DNA of 50,346 nucleotides from Nitrospirota bacterium. GTDB taxonomy: Bacteria; Nitrospirota; Thermodesulfovibrionia; Thermodesulfovibrionales; UBA6898. Made by a program: the position numbers and the translations under genes. The stretch lies in NCBI GenBank assembly GCA_021811105.1, contig JAJZPM010000022.1:1-50346 (forward strand), read 5' to 3'. Below the pieces are notes generated by a model, which had not been told where the DNA came from, did not search any database, and saw only the letters and a list, made by a program, of their open reading frames with translations. Shown here piece after piece: positions 41,843 through 50,346 of the stretch; position 1 is the first letter of the stretch; each line of letters opens with the position of its first letter.

Positions 41843-41927
41843 GCGAGAGTGGCGGAACTGGCAGACGCGCTGGACTTAGGATCCAGTGGAGAAATCCGTA
41901 GGGGTTCAACTCCCCTCTCTCGCACCA
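41843..41927 (+). tRNA. tRNA-Leu (anticodon UAG), CCA encoded
   Basis: The acceptor stem GCGAGAG pairs with CTCTCGC. The anticodon stem is CTGGA/TCCAG with loop CTTAGGA, giving anticodon TAG. A long variable arm and the T arm GGGGTTCAACTCCCC follow, as in leucine tRNAs. The discriminator A and CCA are encoded in the DNA. Confidence 0.97.
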
Positions 41928-41992
41928 CATCTCCTGAAGAACCAAACGGTTACGCGGCGCACATGCTGCATTTCTTTTCTCTCGCTAAAGGC

Positions 41993-42034
41993 AGAACTTG
42001 AGACCTGGAATTTAAGACTTGAAACTTTATTTGA
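41993..42034. repeat. Low-complexity ACTTGAGA/ACTTGAAAC repeat
   Basis: AACTTGAGACC, AATTTAAGACTTGAAACTTT and TTTGAG units form an AT-rich stretch between the tRNA and the MEDS gene, similar in style to the repeat inside ddl. Confidence 0.5.
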
Positions 42035-42150
42035 GAAAAAGGGAAAATAATTCGCAGGCTGTATGAAATTGTTTTTGATTTACCCAAGGGTGGCTTCAGG
42101 GAGGAGTTACCCTCTTGGGAGCAAATACAGTGAATCAGGAGGCGCGTGAA

Positions 42151-42771
42151 ATGAAACCTTCGGCAGAGAGAAGGAATTCGGGAATAGCCCTGATCGGGGA
42201 TCTGCCCTGGGGCAGCCACTTCTGTCAGTTTTACCGGACAAAGAAGGATTTGACGGACGTGCTTGTCCCTTACTTCAGGGCAGGGCTCGAGAGCAACGAA
42301 CTCTGCGTCTGGGTCACGTCTGACTTCGTCGACGATGCGGGTGCCTTAAGGGCCATGAAGAGGGGCGTACCTGGCTTCCCGGAATACCAGGCGAAAAAGC
42401 AGATGGAGATATTTTCTTATACGGACTGGTACCTCAAGGGCGGGAAGTTCGACCTCAGGAGGACGCTCGACATGTGGATGGAAAAGCACGACGAGGCGTT
42501 GTCAAGGGGCTTTGCGGGGATGAGGGTGAGCGGTAATCCCTACTGGATCGACAATAAGAAGGACTGGGACGATTTCGCCTGCTACGAGGCGGAGATCAAC
42601 AACGTCATCGGCGGCACCAAGCTGCTGGTGCTCTGCACATACTCGCTTAAGAAGTGCGGGGTGGTCGAAATTATGGACGTAGTAAAGAACCATGAGTTTG
42701 CTCTTGCCATGAACCGCGGCGCATGGCAGATTGTGAGCATGCCTGCCTTCGGTCACCCCCATGCTTCATAA
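42151..42771 (+). CDS. Stand-alone MEDS-domain protein
   Basis: The protein is about 206 residues and consists of a single MEDS domain (first described in methanogen and methylotroph sensors such as DcmR). [48 protein letters not shown] and LVLCTYSLKKCGVVEIMDVVKNHEFAL are family-typical. AGGAGG at 42137-42142 fixes the ATG at 42151. An in-frame TTG further upstream is not needed. It is a close paralogue of the N-terminal domain of the next gene, so the pair probably arose by tandem duplication. No output domain is present. It might modulate the kinase downstream. Confidence 0.85.
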   Translation: MKPSAERRNSGIALIGDLPWGSHFCQFYRTKKDLTDVLVPYFRAGLESNELCVWVTSDFVDDAGALRAMKRGVPGFPEYQAKKQMEIFSYTDWYLKGGKFDLRRTLDMWMEKHDEALSRGFAGMRVSGNPYWIDNKKDWDDFACYEAEINNVIGGTKLLVLCTYSLKKCGVVEIMDVVKNHEFALAMNRGAWQIVSMPAFGHPHAS

Positions 42772-42847
42772 GTCTTTGTCCGGCGGCCTTTTAGCGAAAG
42801 CCTGGAAAGTGTTATATAACTTCAGCCTAACGTGAGATGCGGACACT

Positions 42848-44557
42848 GTGCAGTTTGATAGACGAAAATCAGGCATCTCTTTAATCGACGATCTGCCGTG
42901 GGGCAGTCATTTCTGCCAGTTTTATCAGGCCGGGAAGGACCTACTTGATAAACTTGTGCCCTATTTCAGGGCGGGGCTGGAGAGCAATGAACTCTGTGTA
43001 TGGGTCACCACAGAACCCCTCAGCGCTGAAGATGTAAGGAAGGCTTTGGAAAAGGCTGTGCCCAATTTCGAAAACTATGCTGAGAGCGGGCAGATCGAGA
43101 TAATCCCCGATAGAATGTGGCTAGCCAGGGGCGGAAAGTCCGGCAAGGCAATCGTGTCGAGGGTCGACAAGGCGGTCTCCGCGGGCTTTGACGGCCTCAG
43201 GATGGCGTGCAACGCCTTCCGTGAGAAGGAGGGCAGCAAAGCCTATTCCTGTTATGGGGCCGATGCCATCGGCAGATATAACGCAATCGCAGTCTTCACC
43301 TACCCACGCAACGAGTTCGATGCAATAGGGCTTATGGAGGTCGTAAAGAACCACAGGTTTGCGCTCGTCCGGAATGCAGACAGATGGGAGGTCATCGAGA
43401 GCTCGGAAGCGCGGACAGTCAAAGACGCACTAAAACGGAGCGAAGAAAAGCTGCAATCCCTTTTCAGCAATATGTCTGAAGGGTTTGCCTATCACAGGGT
43501 GGTGCTGGATGCCAGGGGAAAGCCCTCCGACTACCTCTTCCTTGAGGTCAATGATGCATTCGAGAGACTTACGGGTCTTAAAGGGAAAGACGTCATCGGG
43601 AAAAGGGTCACTGAGGCCCTCCCAGGCATAGAGAAAGACCCGGCAGACTGGATCGGAAAATACGGGAAGGTCGCCATGACCGGAAGACCTGCGCACTTCG
43701 AGAGCTACTCGGAATCGCTCAAAAGGTGGTATTCCGTATCGGCCTTCAGCCCGCACAAGGGCTTTTTTGCCGTGACGTTAAGTGACATTACAGAGCGCAA
43801 GCGGGGGGAAGAGGCGAGGAAAAAGGCGGAGGAATACATTACGACCCTCAACGAGAAGCTGAAACGAAATGTCGAAGAGCTGTCCTCTGCAAACAAGGAA
43901 CTGGAGGCGTTCAGCTATACTGTTTCCCACGATCTGCGGTCCCCGCTTCGGAGCATCGACGGCTTCAGTCAGGAAATCCTTGAAGACTACGGAGACAAGC
44001 TGGATAACAACGGCGTGGACGCCCTCCGAAGGATCCGCGCGGCAAGCCAGCGCATGGGCCTTCTCATCGACGGCCTTCTGAATCTGTCCCGGCTTTCACG
44101 CAGCGAGATTGTCCGCGGGACGGTGGATCTGAGCTTAGTGGCCCACGATATCGCCGGGGACCTCCGAAAGGACCAGCCCGGACGATCGGTAGAGATCGTC
44201 ATCGCCGAAGGTCTCATGGAGGAGGGGGACGAGAGGCTGCTTTATGTCTTGCTGCAGAACCTGCTCGGCAACGCATGGAAATTTACCGGGAAGGTTGCCG
44301 AGGCCCGCCTGGAATTCGGAGTAAATCAGATAGACGGGGAAAAAGCGTATTTTGTACGCGATAACGGGGCCGGCTTCGATATGGCCTTTGCAGGAAAGCT
44401 GTTCAGGCCGTTTCAGAGGCTCCATGACACAGTCGACTTTTCCGGTACGGGGATAGGATTGGCGACTGTTCAGCGCATCGTACATCGTCACGGCGGCCGG
44501 ATCTGGGCCGAAGGCGAGGTTGGAAAAGGGACAACGTTTTATTTTACTTTAAAGTAA
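42848..44557 (+). CDS. MEDS-PAS histidine kinase
   Basis: This is a soluble sensor kinase of 569 residues. A MEDS domain (about 1-185: [47 protein letters not shown]) is followed by a PAS domain (about 205-325: [33 protein letters not shown]), a coiled coil, a HisKA domain with [15 protein letters not shown] and an ATPase domain with [28 protein letters not shown] and [13 protein letters not shown]. It starts with a GTG. The response regulator just downstream is its probable partner. The kinase half closely resembles that of the PAS kinase at 9673. Confidence 0.92.
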   Translation: MQFDRRKSGISLIDDLPWGSHFCQFYQAGKDLLDKLVPYFRAGLESNELCVWVTTEPLSAEDVRKALEKAVPNFENYAESGQIEIIPDRMWLARGGKSGKAIVSRVDKAVSAGFDGLRMACNAFREKEGSKAYSCYGADAIGRYNAIAVFTYPRNEFDAIGLMEVVKNHRFALVRNADRWEVIESSEARTVKDALKRSEEKLQSLFSNMSEGFAYHRVVLDARGKPSDYLFLEVNDAFERLTGLKGKDVIGKRVTEALPGIEKDPADWIGKYGKVAMTGRPAHFESYSESLKRWYSVSAFSPHKGFFAVTLSDITERKRGEEARKKAEEYITTLNEKLKRNVEELSSANKELEAFSYTVSHDLRSPLRSIDGFSQEILEDYGDKLDNNGVDALRRIRAASQRMGLLIDGLLNLSRLSRSEIVRGTVDLSLVAHDIAGDLRKDQPGRSVEIVIAEGLMEEGDERLLYVLLQNLLGNAWKFTGKVAEARLEFGVNQIDGEKAYFVRDNGAGFDMAFAGKLFRPFQRLHDTVDFSGTGIGLATVQRIVHRHGGRIWAEGEVGKGTTFYFTLK

Positions 44558-44579
44558 TTCGCTGATTCAGAGAGACTGC

Positions 44580-45032
44580 ATGAGAAAGGATTTAAGTAGG
44601 ATGAAGAACAAGGTCATTCTTTTGGTGGAAGACAATCCCGATGACGTCAAGCTGACATTACGGGCGCTCAAGAAGAACAATATAGTGAATGAGGTGGTCG
44701 TAGCAAACGACGGGATCAAGGCCCTCGACTATCTTTTCGGCGCAGGGGAATACGCAGGCCGCGACATGAGTAAAACGCCGCAGGTGATACTGCTCGACCT
44801 GAATATGCCGCGGGTGGGCGGCATTGAGGTGCTGCAGCGCATGCGCGCCGACGAGAGGACGAAATTGCTCCCTGTTGTAGTTCTCACCACGTCGATTGAA
44901 GACGCCGACCGGGTCGAAAGTTATCGCCTGGGTGCAAATAGCTACGTCAGGAAGCCGGTGGACTTTGACCAGTTTGCAAAAGCAGTCCAGCAGCTGGGGC
45001 TGTATTGGCTTCTGTTGAATGAGGTGCCGTAA
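44580..45032 (+). CDS. Single-domain response regulator (Rcp1-like)
   Basis: This is a receiver-only protein of 150 residues (143 if the ATG at 44601 is used). The acidic pocket is VEDNPDD, the phosphorylated Asp lies in [11 protein letters not shown], the conserved Thr in VVLTTS, and the Lys in YVRKPVD. Single-domain regulators of this type usually pair with PAS or phytochrome kinases carrying the FSYxxSHDLRxPLRS box, as the upstream gene does. It carries no DNA-binding domain and probably acts by binding another protein. Confidence 0.92.
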   Translation: MRKDLSRMKNKVILLVEDNPDDVKLTLRALKKNNIVNEVVVANDGIKALDYLFGAGEYAGRDMSKTPQVILLDLNMPRVGGIEVLQRMRADERTKLLPVVVLTTSIEDADRVESYRLGANSYVRKPVDFDQFAKAVQQLGLYWLLLNEVP

Positions 45033-45107
45033 TAAAGCAGCTTGACATGCCGTTGTAAGTCCAGGACTTCTGCCGTACTACATCCGGCCGCTCCCGTTGT
45101 CCTCATC

Positions 45108-46976
45108 TTAAATCTCCCAAAGCTGCGGACAGGAGGAAATTCGCGGGCTTCGTGGACCTCCATTTCGGCCTTTGCCAAGCCGGGTGGCCTGTCGTGTCGG
45201 TCTTTTTAAGTCTGCCACATGGTATCCTAGAAGCTGGAGCGGGATGACAGTGAGAAAAGGCAGCAGCGCCGGGTGAATAGAAGGGACAACCAGTATTTCG
45301 TCCGCAATCTTGCTCACTGATGCGGGTGAGTCGGTCACGATCACTACCCTGCCGCCCATCGCCTTTACCCTCGTTATCTCGTGCAGTATCTCGTCATCGA
45401 GACTTTCAATTGGGGATACGAATATCACGGGAACGCCGTCCCGGATGAGTGCCTGGGGCCCGAATTTCAGCTCTCCTATCGGATACCCTTCCGCATGGAT
45501 GGAAGACAGTTCCATCATCTTTAACGCCCCTTCCTTCGCAACGGGATAATTGATGCCCCTCCCCAAATATACGAACCCTTTTGAAGGCACAAGCATCCGG
45601 GCGATGTCCCTCACCTTTTTTTCATTCCCGAGGACCCGGGCGATAAGCCCCGGCAGATTGAAGAGGAGAGATTTCAGAGTCTCGACTTCCAGGTCTTGCA
45701 GCGTGCCTTTTCTTTTTCCGAGGGCCATACCCAGGAGACAGAGGGCCGCGAGCTGTGCCGCGAACGCCTTCGTCGATGCTCCTCCTCTTTCACGGCCCGC
45801 CCGCGTATACAGGACGGAATCCGCTTCCCGCGTGGATGAGCTGCCGGCCACATTGCAGAGGGCGAGAACGAACGCTCCCTTCTTGCGGGCATCGCGCTGC
45901 GCTTCGACAGTGTCGTGAGTTTCGCCGGATTGGCTGAGCGCCACAAAATATGTACCTTTGGTGATGTTCGGCTTCATGTAGACGCACTCCGAAGAGATAT
46001 CGACGCTCACGGGGATGTGGACGAATTTCTCTATAATATACCGTCCGACGAGTCCCGCATGATACGACGAACCGCAGCCCACGATATGCAGTCTTCTGAC
46101 GTTCCGGATGTCTCGTCTCAGGCCGAGCGCATCCATGAGCCCCTCAGGGTCGTCTACCCATTCACCTACGGTATCCATCACCGCCTTGGGCTGCTCATGT
46201 ATCTCTTTGAGAAGCACGTCCGCATCCCCTGCTTTTTGGGCGGGCAGGATATTCTCCCCGACTTCCGCTACACGATCTTTCAGGGAGATTACCCGGGAGG
46301 TATGAAGGTGCATCATCTCAATCCCGTTCCGTCGAAGCCCGCATATCTGCCCGTCCTCCGGAAAGATGAACTTTCTCGTATAGGGAAAAATGGACAGCAT
46401 GTCCGAACCGAAAAAGACCTCATTATCCCCAAGGGCGGCAACAAGGGGGCTTCCATTTTTTATAAGATAGATGGTCTCCGGGGAGTTTTCGAAGAGAAAT
46501 GCCAGTGCGTATCGTCCCTGCAGCATCGCGACTGTCTCCCCGATTGCATCCCTTACCGCAAGGCCTCTCCTCAGCGACTCGGCGATTGATGCTGATATGA
46601 GTCCCACTTCTGTAAGAGGCCGACACGCAGTCCCCATCGGGACAAGCTGTGTCCTCATTTTTTCCGGGACATCTACGGTCCCCGCGCAGACGACGCGCAT
46701 CCCCGTCTCGCGATGCATGTCTACGTTGTGCGGGGCGGGCGTATCGGCGACTGTGCAGTCGGCATACCCGATTCCCACCCTTACATCCGGGAGAGGTGAG
46801 GGAAGGGCCACCCGAAGTTTTGCGGCGCCCCCCCAGGTCTTACAGCTCTCTATCCCCTTACCATTTTGATAGGCGATAACGGTGCTGGCATAGCTCCTGT
46901 ATTCCAGCCTTTTCAGCTCGTCTATCAAAACCGACAGCGCATTTCTACGGCCGACATATCCTGCTATTCCACGCAT
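45108..46976 (-). CDS. Degenerate GlmS paralogue (probable pseudo-enzyme)
   Basis: This 622-residue protein aligns end to end with the GlmS encoded just upstream, but key residues are changed. The mature N-terminal nucleophile Cys of MCGI is Arg (MRGI). HTRWATHG has become [17 protein letters not shown] is lost (CAGTVDVPE). In the sugar-isomerase half, CGSSYHAGLVGRY, SQSGETHDT and GASTKAF survive, yet ELKHGP is ELKFGP and the terminal NLAKSVTVE with its Schiff-base Lys is replaced by an unrelated basic tail. GGGAGG sits seven bases before the ATG at 46976. A full-length open frame implies that the protein is kept. It may be regulatory or bind another sugar phosphate. It follows glmS in the same operon (55-base gap). 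Confidence 0.88.
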   Translation of the reverse strand: MRGIAGYVGRRNALSVLIDELKRLEYRSYASTVIAYQNGKGIESCKTWGGAAKLRVALPSPLPDVRVGIGYADCTVADTPAPHNVDMHRETGMRVVCAGTVDVPEKMRTQLVPMGTACRPLTEVGLISASIAESLRRGLAVRDAIGETVAMLQGRYALAFLFENSPETIYLIKNGSPLVAALGDNEVFFGSDMLSIFPYTRKFIFPEDGQICGLRRNGIEMMHLHTSRVISLKDRVAEVGENILPAQKAGDADVLLKEIHEQPKAVMDTVGEWVDDPEGLMDALGLRRDIRNVRRLHIVGCGSSYHAGLVGRYIIEKFVHIPVSVDISSECVYMKPNITKGTYFVALSQSGETHDTVEAQRDARKKGAFVLALCNVAGSSSTREADSVLYTRAGRERGGASTKAFAAQLAALCLLGMALGKRKGTLQDLEVETLKSLLFNLPGLIARVLGNEKKVRDIARMLVPSKGFVYLGRGINYPVAKEGALKMMELSSIHAEGYPIGELKFGPQALIRDGVPVIFVSPIESLDDEILHEITRVKAMGGRVVIVTDSPASVSKIADEILVVPSIHPALLPFLTVIPLQLLGYHVADLKRPTRQATRLGKGRNGGPRSPRISSCPQLWEI

Positions 46977-47031
46977 CGGGCAACCTCCCAATTACAGGGC
47001 CTGCATGTTTCATGCACTCCCGACATACGGA

Positions 47032-48861
47032 TTATTCTACCGTGACGCTCTTTGCCAGGTTCCTCGGCCGGTCGACATCGCACCCTTTTAGTACGGCGAT
47101 ATGATACGCGAGAAGCTGGAGCGGCACGACCGTTACGAACGCCGAGAACAGGGGATGAGCCGATGGGACCACAACAACATCATCTGCCTTGTGTGAGACA
47201 GCCCCGGGTTCGTCGGTGACCACGATCACCCGGGCGCCTCTCGCCCTGACTTCCTCGATGTTCGAGAGGATCTTGTCGAAATGGCTGTTCATCGGGGCCA
47301 ACGCCACCACTGGCATTGCTTCATCGATCAGCGCGATGGAACCATGTTTCATTTCACCGGCGGGATACCCCTCTGCGTGGATATACGATATCTCCTTGAG
47401 CTTCAGAGCGCCTTCGAGGGCGATGGGGTAATTGATCCCCCTGCCCAGGTAGAGGAAATCCCGCGCATTGATGAGCGTTGCGGCAAGGGCCTCAATTTCT
47501 CCGCTCTTCTTCATGACCTTTTCTATGAGCTCCGGGATCTTGAGGAGCTGGGACATCAATACCTTCAGCTCCCCATTCATCAGGCGTCCCCTTTTCAAAG
47601 CAAGTCCGCTCGCAAGAAGACAAAGGGCCGCCATCTGGGAGGTAAATGTCTTGGTCGAGGCCACGCCTATCTCCGGTCCGGCCCTCGTGTAGAGCACAAG
47701 GTCTGCTTCCCTTGAAGCGGTGCTGCCGACGACGTTGCAGATGGTGAGTGTCCTGGCCCCTTTGCATTTGGCCTCCCGCTGTGCGGCGAGTGTATCAGCC
47801 GTTTCGCCGGACTGGGTGATGGAAATAAAAAGGGTGTCATGTTCGATAATCGGCTTCATATAACGGTATTCGGAAGCGATCTCGACGGAGACGGGAATGC
47901 GCGCTAGCTCCTCGATGACATATCTTCCGACAAGCGCGGCGTGGTAGGACGTGCCGCAGGCCGCAATGTGGATCCGCCGGAGACCGAACGTGTTCTTCAA
48001 TGTAAGGTTCAGATCTTCAAACAATTTTTCGGAACAGTCGTTCCACTCCTTAAGCGTGTCTTCCACCGCCCGCCGCTGTTCGTGGATCTCCTTGAGCATG
48101 AAATGGGGGTAGCCGTCTTTTTCCGCCATGGCGGGGGTCCAGTCTACTTCCACTATGGACTGCTCTTTTGCGGCGGGCTCGCGCTGCCCGAAGGAATGAA
48201 TATCGACATTTGCCGCCGTGATGGTGCAAATCTGGCCGTCTTCAAGGAAAAGGAACCTCTTTGTATGGCTGAGCATCGCGGGGATATCGGAAGCAAAGAA
48301 GAATTCCCCCTCGCCGTATCCGATCACGAGCGGACTTCCCTTCTTCGCAGCGTAGAGAATCGCAGGGTCGCTTTCGCTCATGATTCCAAGCGCGAAGGAC
48401 CCCTTCAGCGCGGAAATCGACTCTATGATCGACTCATAAAGCGGCAGCCCTCTCTTCATGTTCCATGAAATCAGCTGCGGGACTACCTCGGTGTCGGTCT
48501 CCGAATTGAAAGTCTGCCCTTCTGCGATGAGTCTGGATTTGATCTCACGATAGTTCTCAATTATCCCGTTGTGCACCACCGCTACCCCGCCGACGCAATG
48601 GGGGTGGGCGTTTGTGGTAGAGGGTGCCCCGTGGGTGGCCCACCGCGTGTGTCCTATGCCCACATTGGCATCTTCGTAAGGGAAGGGGACGATCTCCTCC
48701 AACTCCCTTATTCTCCCCTTGGTCTTGTATATTTCTATACCCTTGCCGTTCTTATAAGCGATGCCTGATGAGTCGTACCCCCGGTATTCCAGCCTCTTAA
48801 GGCCGCTGATCAAAATAGGCAGCGCATTTTGGTGACCTATGTATCCGACTATGCCGCACAT
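47032..48861 (-). CDS. glmS: Glutamine:fructose-6-phosphate aminotransferase
   Basis: GlmS makes glucosamine-6-phosphate, the first step to UDP-GlcNAc. The 609 residues equal the E. coli length. All catalytic features are present: the N-terminal MCGIVGYIG with nucleophile Cys, RRYDS-like [21 protein letters not shown] and [10 protein letters not shown] in the glutaminase half. The isomerase half shows [54 protein letters not shown] and the terminal [17 protein letters not shown] is the ribosome-binding site. No glmS ribozyme signature was recognised upstream. Confidence 0.97.
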   Translation of the reverse strand: MCGIVGYIGHQNALPILISGLKRLEYRGYDSSGIAYKNGKGIEIYKTKGRIRELEEIVPFPYEDANVGIGHTRWATHGAPSTTNAHPHCVGGVAVVHNGIIENYREIKSRLIAEGQTFNSETDTEVVPQLISWNMKRGLPLYESIIESISALKGSFALGIMSESDPAILYAAKKGSPLVIGYGEGEFFFASDIPAMLSHTKRFLFLEDGQICTITAANVDIHSFGQREPAAKEQSIVEVDWTPAMAEKDGYPHFMLKEIHEQRRAVEDTLKEWNDCSEKLFEDLNLTLKNTFGLRRIHIAACGTSYHAALVGRYVIEELARIPVSVEIASEYRYMKPIIEHDTLFISITQSGETADTLAAQREAKCKGARTLTICNVVGSTASREADLVLYTRAGPEIGVASTKTFTSQMAALCLLASGLALKRGRLMNGELKVLMSQLLKIPELIEKVMKKSGEIEALAATLINARDFLYLGRGINYPIALEGALKLKEISYIHAEGYPAGEMKHGSIALIDEAMPVVALAPMNSHFDKILSNIEEVRARGARVIVVTDEPGAVSHKADDVVVVPSAHPLFSAFVTVVPLQLLAYHIAVLKGCDVDRPRNLAKSVTVE

Positions 48862-49209
48862 GGGGTCCTCCTCTCGACATCAGGGTTAATAGCCGCCGGG
48901 CTTTTTTCATCTTCCTTAATTTTAGATGCAAAAAATGTACCCATTCCGAGTTATGACGATTGCCCGCGATGTTTTTCGCTTGACTTTCGATAAAGGTATT
49001 CTAATAATAGATTTCGCTTGACTTTAGATTAAATTTTTTTAATAATGGGCTAAGGACTCGGGAAAACCGAAATGCCGGGCTTGATTTGCTTCATGAGGAA
49101 AGAGACGGTTTCTCTACCGAGCTCCCGGGGAAAAAGGTATTTGAGGCCCTCTGCGATAAGGCAGTCGAAGCTGCCATTTTCTGGGGTATAATGAATCAAG
49201 GGGTATAAA
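48862..49209. other. Divergent regulatory region between glmS and the kinase gene
   Basis: This 348-base stretch has no protein gene. It carries the glmS leader on the minus strand and, on the plus strand, two copies of a promoter-bearing direct repeat at about 48975-49045. Confidence 0.5.
48975..49049 (+). promoter_or_regulatory. Tandem direct-repeat promoters upstream of the kinase
   Basis: TTCGCTTGACTTTCGATAAA and TTCGCTTGACTTTAGATTAA are repeated 38 bases apart. Each carries TTGACT (48980-48985 and 49018-49023) and, after 16 bases, TAATAA (49002-49007 and 49040-49045). Confidence 0.55.
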
Positions 49210-50247
49210 GTGGAAGAAGGGTTTTCGTTTACAGTAGACAAGAATTCTCTTATCATCTCCTGGGAAGAAAAGCTTGGACAGGTAATGGGGAAAGCGTCCC
49301 CGAAGGCCCTGGGCAAGGTTTACCACGAGGTATTCCCGAGACTGTTAAAGGACAGCAACGATGCGGTATCATTGTCCCTGTCCGGGAACGAAAAAATCAT
49401 CCTGAGGAAATATGCCTTCAAATGTCCTTATGATGCCATTACGGCGGACATAAGGATCGAGCCGTTGGAAAACGTGAAAGACGCCAGGGGGAAAAAGGGG
49501 AGGGGCGCGAAGGTGACGCTGTCCAACGTGATCTGCCCGGTGTTACAGAACATGCGGAACGCACAGCGGTTCATCGGTCTCGGCAAAACGGCATCAACGC
49601 TCGCTCACGGAGTGAGGAACCCGCTCAACGCGATGAAGGGCGCCGTCCTCTATCTCAGCGAAAAATACGGGAACGAACGCACCCTTGTCGAGTTTGCGGC
49701 GATTATGGAAGATGAGATAAAGAGGTTTGATGAGTTTATTTCGCAGTTCCTCGTCGCATCTGTTACAGAGGCCGAATCCGCGGTTACGGACATCAATTCC
49801 CTGCTGAAAAAGATACAAGTCCTGACATCCTACCAAACGCACTTCTCTCAGATACGGACTGTATATGAATACGGAGACATCCCGGCCATCATGGCAAATT
49901 CCTTTCAGCTTGAGCATGCGATTCTGAACATCATCAACAATGCTATAGAAGTCATGCGGGGAGGCGGGAGGCTGACAGTAAAAACGCGCCTGGAGCCCTT
50001 TACCGGAGGCTGTTACATCGTGGTCGAAATTTCAGATACCGGCCCGGGGACGTCGGTCGATGCTTTCCGGCAGTTTGCGCCTCAGGCGCTGACGGAAGAC
50101 AGGGGGAAGGGGTTCGGGCTGCTCATTACCCGTGAAATTCTGAAGGGTTACGGTGGACATCTCGAGATAAAAAGCAGGAAAGGGAAGGGCACGGTTGCAC
50201 AGTTGTATATCGCTGCCAACGATAAGGGGGGACAAAATGAACGGTAA
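49210..50247 (+). CDS. NtrB-like histidine kinase
   Basis: This is a soluble sensor kinase of 345 residues from a GTG start. An N-terminal PAS-like domain (about 5-100: FTVDKNSLIISWEEKLGQVMGK) is followed by the HisKA H box STLAHGVRNPLNAMKGAV. The ATPase domain shows HAILNIINNAIEVM (N box), VVEISDTGPG (G1) and DRGKGFGLLITREILKGYGG (G2). The H box with HxxRNPLN resembles NtrB/AtoS-type kinases, which pair with sigma-54 activators. The response regulator gene starts eight bases before its stop. Confidence 0.9.
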   Translation: MEEGFSFTVDKNSLIISWEEKLGQVMGKASPKALGKVYHEVFPRLLKDSNDAVSLSLSGNEKIILRKYAFKCPYDAITADIRIEPLENVKDARGKKGRGAKVTLSNVICPVLQNMRNAQRFIGLGKTASTLAHGVRNPLNAMKGAVLYLSEKYGNERTLVEFAAIMEDEIKRFDEFISQFLVASVTEAESAVTDINSLLKKIQVLTSYQTHFSQIRTVYEYGDIPAIMANSFQLEHAILNIINNAIEVMRGGGRLTVKTRLEPFTGGCYIVVEISDTGPGTSVDAFRQFAPQALTEDRGKGFGLLITREILKGYGGHLEIKSRKGKGTVAQLYIAANDKGGQNER

Positions 50248-50346
50248 GGGAGACATTCTCATTGTAGACGATGAACCGAATGCACTGACGGTTCTGTCGG
50301 CCATACTCTCAGAAGAGGGATACAGCGTGTTGCGCTCCGGAGACGT
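50237..50346 (+). CDS. Response regulator, N-terminal fragment (cut by the window end)
   Basis: The first 36 codons of a receiver domain are visible: ILIVDDEPNALTVLSAILSEEGY, with the acidic DDE pocket. GGGGGGA precedes the ATG. It overlaps the end of the kinase gene, which suggests translational coupling. An NtrC-type sigma-54 activator is likely from the partner kinase, but the deciding domains lie outside the window. Confidence 0.85.
   Translation, partial: MNGKGDILIVDDEPNALTVLSAILSEEGYSVLRSGD

Noticed and set aside
48862-49209. glmS ribozyme or riboswitch upstream of glmS
   Set aside because: No conserved core or paired elements were recognised, and the leader to the start codon is short.
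1-50346. CRISPR array
   Set aside because: No regularly spaced identical repeats of 20-40 bases with unique spacers were seen. The repeats present are palindromes and simple-sequence islands.

Overview
The window comes from a Gram-negative, meso-DAP-type bacterium with a GC-rich genome. It has lipoproteins, an OmpA-family outer-membrane protein, periplasmic c-type cytochrome motifs and a DNPR-type MurE. The gene mix (a complete dcw cluster, MEDS-domain kinases, a DUF1573-cytochrome protein, LarC, an ADP-forming acyl-CoA synthetase subunit and many dispersed palindromes) suggests a Nitrospirota or Desulfobacterota-like organism. That placement is inference. No rRNA is present to settle it.

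Layout: (1) 1-790 holds two nested group II intron remnants. (2) 945-6566 holds an FKBP isomerase, rlmN, a TPR lipoprotein, an OmpA-type protein with a 21-proline hinge and a large FG-GAP-like lipoprotein. (3) 6883-9597 holds a glutaredoxin-like gene with an in-frame TGA at the first catalytic Cys, abutting a copper P-type ATPase. (4) 9673-13687 holds a PAS histidine kinase, larC, an ATP-grasp acyl-CoA synthetase subunit and an exported DUF1573/di-CxxCH protein that also has an in-frame TGA at a conserved Cys. (5) 13911-33170 is the dcw cluster: mraZ, rsmH, ftsL, ftsI, murE, murF, mraY, a D,D-carboxypeptidase, murD, ftsW, murG, murC, murB, ddl, ftsQ, ftsA, ftsZ. It has a clear promoter and a three-repeat MraZ operator. 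(6) 33453-42000 is accessory: a peroxiredoxin-like protein without its catalytic Cys, an M4 metalloprotease, membrane and ATPase genes, a broken tRNA-Leu copy, decayed genes, a toxin-antitoxin pair and an intact tRNA-Leu(UAG). (7) 42151-50346 holds MEDS-domain sensors with a response regulator, glmS followed by a degenerate glmS paralogue, and the start of another two-component system.

The dcw genes act together to make UDP-MurNAc-pentapeptide (murC-F, ddl, murB), convert it to lipid II (mraY, murG), and polymerise and cross-link it at the septum (ftsW, ftsI), organised by ftsZ, ftsA, ftsQ and ftsL. glmS supplies the amino-sugar precursor.

The most interesting observations are as follows. 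Two candidate selenoproteins are each split at a TGA that conventional gene calling reads as stop. Both TGAs replace a family-conserved Cys, and both are followed by a hairpin whose loop starts about 22 nt after the TGA. A full-length tandem GlmS paralogue has lost its catalytic Cys, His and Lys. Low-complexity AT-rich repeats have been absorbed in frame into essential cell-wall genes. One group II intron ends inside the reverse-transcriptase gene of another, at the YADD motif.
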